Of a stretch of DNA of 64,000 bases, positions 61,980 through 64,000 are shown in pieces. The stretch is from Saccharomycopsis fibuligera x Saccharomycopsis cf. fibuligera. Lineage: Eukaryota > Ascomycota > Saccharomycetes > Ascoideales > Saccharomycopsidaceae. The DNA is taken from assembly GCA_001936135.1 (NCBI GenBank), contig CP012813.1:186001-250000 (forward strand), in the 5' to 3' direction. Both the position numbers and the translations under genes were made by a program. The notes under the pieces are model-generated. The model ran no database searches and was not told where the DNA came from. It worked only from the letters and a program-made list of their open reading frames with translations. Numbering within the stretch: position 1 is the first letter of the stretch; every line of letters begins with the position of its first letter.

Positions 61980-63791
61980 TCACAACACCACACAGGAGGC
62001 ACTGTTCTTGTTCAATTGGGCATTCCAGTCAGGGGCAAAGGTGCCGATTGGGTAGGACCCAACGCTTGGGCTCAAGTCAACATTGCCCAACTCCAAAGGC
62101 GACTTCAAGTAGTTCATGGTTTCCTTAGCGCCGCCATCGGCCCAGCCGGACTCGACGACGCCAAAGCTCTCCTTTCTGAACAAGGCTGGATACAACTTCT
62201 TGAAGAAGATGACGGCCTTGGGGATCAAAATTGTCATATCGTGGTGGTGTCTGAGCTTGAGCAAGGAGGTTTCTGGGTTTTCGTCTTTGGACGCCTCCTC
62301 CTTCAATCTCTGCTGTTCCTGCGGAGGCAACAAGCCCAAGCGCAAAAGGAAAATGTCGTACTGAGTCAACGAGAGGTCCACGTTGTATGAGCCGCCTTCC
62401 AAGTTACGCTTGTACAACCCGTTCAAGATGCCCACGACCCCAAGGAACGCGACTTGGTAGTCGGCATTAGGGAAGACTGGGATCACCGGCTCGTCCAAGC
62501 CCAAGAACTTGCCGTGTTCCCAAGTGACCCCGGTGATGCAGTCTGAGATTTGCTGCCATCCGGAACGGTGGGCCCAGGGCCCCTTGTAGCCGTAGCAGTT
62601 TTCTCTGGCAAAGACAATGCCCTTGTTTCTCTTCTTTGCCACGTACTGGACGTACTGCTGGGAAAAGCCGAGCTTGGCGATGGCGTTTGGTCTGAACCCG
62701 TCAATGAAAACGTCGGCGTCCTGGATCAACTTGTCCAAGGTTTTCTTGCCGGCTTCGGTTTTCAAGTCAATGGTGGTGTCTTTTTTCCCCAAGTTGCCGT
62801 CAAACAACAAGATGGCCATGTCGGGGTTCTTGTCGCTGGAAACTCTAACGACGTTGGCCCCCAAGAAGGCCAAGTACTTGGAGATTTGTGGGGCAGCAAT
62901 GACTCTGGAGACATCGAGCACGTTGATGCCTTCCAACGGTCTGAGGTTTGCGGCGCCGCCAGCGCCGCCAGCGCCACTGCCGCCAACAGCAGCAGCAGCA
63001 GCAGCAGGCCACTCGACTGGAGGCAATGAGGCATTGACTTTTTCAAAACCAAACACTGGCTCTTGATTCAAGATTTTGCCGTGCTCAGTTTGTGCAAACT
63101 CTTGCTGAGTTAGGCAAACGGCGCCGGTTTGTCTGTATCTTTCGTTGGAAGTGACGTCGAGCCACTCGCTGTCGTACTTTTTGCACTCGTTGTTGAAGAA
63201 CTCCACCACCTGGGCTCTGTCCTTGCTGATTTCCTTGTTGTGCAAAGGCAAGCCGAGCATGGTCAAGGTGGCATCGGAATCCATTCCGCCGTGCAAGTGG
63301 AAGTACTTGCCGTCTTTGGTCTGGTAAATGTTGGTGACCAACGTGCGGTACAACTCGGACAAGTTCTCCTTCTTGTCGTAGCGGACCCATCTGCGTCTGA
63401 CCTCAGGATGCAAGAAAGTTTTGTTATCGTCGAAGGAGACCAAGCCGACGGAGATCAAGTTGGTGGTGGCTCGGTCAAGGTCCACCACTACCTGGTTATC
63501 GAGTCTTTGCGCAGCTTCGGCGGCGCCGTATCTTTGGGCAACAATCGCCTGGGAAAGGGCGCCAATGGCGCCCCAGATCCCAGCAGAGGACTCGGTGAAC
63601 TTCAACGAAGACGGGATGATGGGTTTATCGATGCCAGCGTAGGACTTGTACTGGATTTGGGCTGCGTAATCTTGCACTTGCTGGGAAAATTGGAGCGCAG
63701 GGTCGTTGATTAATTTGGCTAAAACCTTGGCGGCCTCTGCCTTGAGGGAGTAGTTCTCGCTGATGTCGGATGATGAAGATGAAGATGACAT
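61980..63791 (-). CDS. Family III CoA-transferase (CaiB/BaiF type) with C-terminal CaaX-like motif
   Basis: Intronless, 603 aa from ATG 63791 (MSSSSSSSDI); the frame is open upstream but has no earlier ATG. Family III enzymes move CoA between carboxylates through an aspartyl-CoA thioester. The C-terminal half starts I-N-V-L-D-V-S-R-V-I-A-A-P, continues L-A-F-L-G-A-N-V-V-R-V and D-V-F-I-D-G-F-R-P-N-A, and keeps a candidate catalytic Asp in P-N-A-D-Y-Q-V-A-F before G-I-L-N-G-L-Y-K-R. The N-terminal half is a second, diverged lobe (Y-F-H-L-H-G-G-M near 179), joined by an Ala/Gly linker (about 263-283). Third codon positions are GC-rich, unlike most of the window, with no CTG in the part scanned (about 61980-63420). 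The protein ends S-C-V-V-L. Substrate unknown. Confidence 0.88.
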   Translation of the reverse strand: MSSSSSSSDISENYSLKAEAAKVLAKLINDPALQFSQQVQDYAAQIQYKSYAGIDKPIIPSSLKFTESSAGIWGAIGALSQAIVAQRYGAAEAAQRLDNQVVVDLDRATTNLISVGLVSFDDNKTFLHPEVRRRWVRYDKKENLSELYRTLVTNIYQTKDGKYFHLHGGMDSDATLTMLGLPLHNKEISKDRAQVVEFFNNECKKYDSEWLDVTSNERYRQTGAVCLTQQEFAQTEHGKILNQEPVFGFEKVNASLPPVEWPAAAAAAVGGSGAGGAGGAANLRPLEGINVLDVSRVIAAPQISKYLAFLGANVVRVSSDKNPDMAILLFDGNLGKKDTTIDLKTEAGKKTLDKLIQDADVFIDGFRPNAIAKLGFSQQYVQYVAKKRNKGIVFARENCYGYKGPWAHRSGWQQISDCITGVTWEHGKFLGLDEPVIPVFPNADYQVAFLGVVGILNGLYKRNLEGGSYNVDLSLTQYDIFLLRLGLLPPQEQQRLKEEASKDENPETSLLKLRHHHDMTILIPKAVIFFKKLYPALFRKESFGVVESGWADGGAKETMNYLKSPLELGNVDLSPSVGSYPIGTFAPDWNAQLNKNSASCVVL

Positions 63792-64000
63792 GATGTGTTT
63801 GGCTTGTATTAACAGCAGCAACAACAGCAGCAGCAAAAATAAAGCAATATTTTGTGAACGGTTTATTCAATTCAAAGTAATCCAAAGAGCAGTATTTTTT
63901 TTTTTTTTTTTTTATTTTTTTTTTTTATATAATTTTACAAGCCAGCTTAGGTAGGTTAGAGGAGAGATCTGCGAGCTAGCGAGCTAGCTAGCTAGCTAGC
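63792..64000. other. Upstream region of the CoA-transferase gene
   Basis: 209 bp containing a Leu-like CAG/CAA repeat leader (63811-63837), T-rich tracts (63896-63926) and a terminal AGCT tandem array (63973-64000). Confidence 0.6.
63973..64000. repeat. AGCT tetranucleotide tandem array at window edge
   Basis: Repeated AGCT units, the first interrupted by AGCG, running to the last base. Self-complementary, so it can form a hairpin; extent beyond the window unknown. Confidence 0.85.

Noticed and set aside
63792-63836. N-terminal extension of the CoA-transferase with a Leu-rich stretch
   Set aside because: The upstream frame has no ATG, only TTG, and CTG would be Ser in this clade, so it is not a signal anchor. 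The ATG at 63791 is the start.
63973-64000. AGCT array as telomeric repeat
   Set aside because: The unit is a 4-bp palindrome, unlike the long telomere units of CTG-clade yeasts, and it lies at an arbitrary window edge.

Overview
The window is nuclear DNA from a budding yeast of the CUG-Ser1 ('CTG') clade. The gene set is typical of that clade: a Rac-type GTPase and a complex I subunit, both missing from Saccharomyces, a SHR3/CSH3 permease chaperone, and a small GPI cell-wall protein. Introns have GTATGT/GTAAGT donors and (T)ACTAAC branch sites. CTG codons are almost absent: I found none in SRP54 and none in the part of the GC-rich CoA-transferase gene I scanned. The rare ones sit where Leu would be odd. 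Long intergenic gaps, homopolymers of 23-41 A/T, and Asn/Ser/Thr/acidic extensions on conserved proteins recall Lodderomyces or the C. parapsilosis group. That genus-level guess is inference only.

Left part (1-18 kb): a partial alcohol-acetyltransferase-family gene runs off the left edge. After a 5.5-kb stretch with no recognisable gene comes a second, intron-containing member of the family that has lost the active-site His. A Cdb4/EBP1-like gene is then divergent from the cohesin regulator PDS5, which has an MluI cell-cycle box upstream.

Middle (18-41 kb): on the minus strand lie a Yippee-family gene with a long acidic tail, MRPL22, a complex I 9.5-kDa subunit, SHR3 and RPS3. On the plus strand lie a peroxisomal FAA2-like acyl-CoA synthetase, a small GPI protein, RAC1 and RPS10. 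RPS3 and RPS10 share a CACGTG element at almost the same distance from their ATGs.

Right part (42-64 kb): MAS2 and JAC1 are a divergent mitochondrial pair. They are followed by PIK1, the rhomboid protease PCP1, the pre-rRNA factor MRD1 (with PAC and RRPE promoter elements), SRP54, CKB1, GET1, and a GC-rich family III CoA-transferase that ends in a CaaX-like CVVL.

The genes form no single pathway. Recurring themes are mitochondrial biogenesis (MRPL22, complex I subunit, MAS2, JAC1, PCP1), translation and ribosome assembly (RPS3, RPS10, MRD1, Cdb4-like), ER/secretory targeting (SHR3, SRP54, GET1, PIK1) and acyl-CoA or acyl transfer (two acetyltransferase-like genes, FAA2-like, CoA-transferase). 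Six of 22 recognised genes have a predicted intron. I recognised no tRNA, transposon or CRISPR array. The most unusual items are the His-less acyltransferase, the CaaX-bearing CoA-transferase, the extended Yippee protein and the gene-poor interval at 1.0-6.6 kb.
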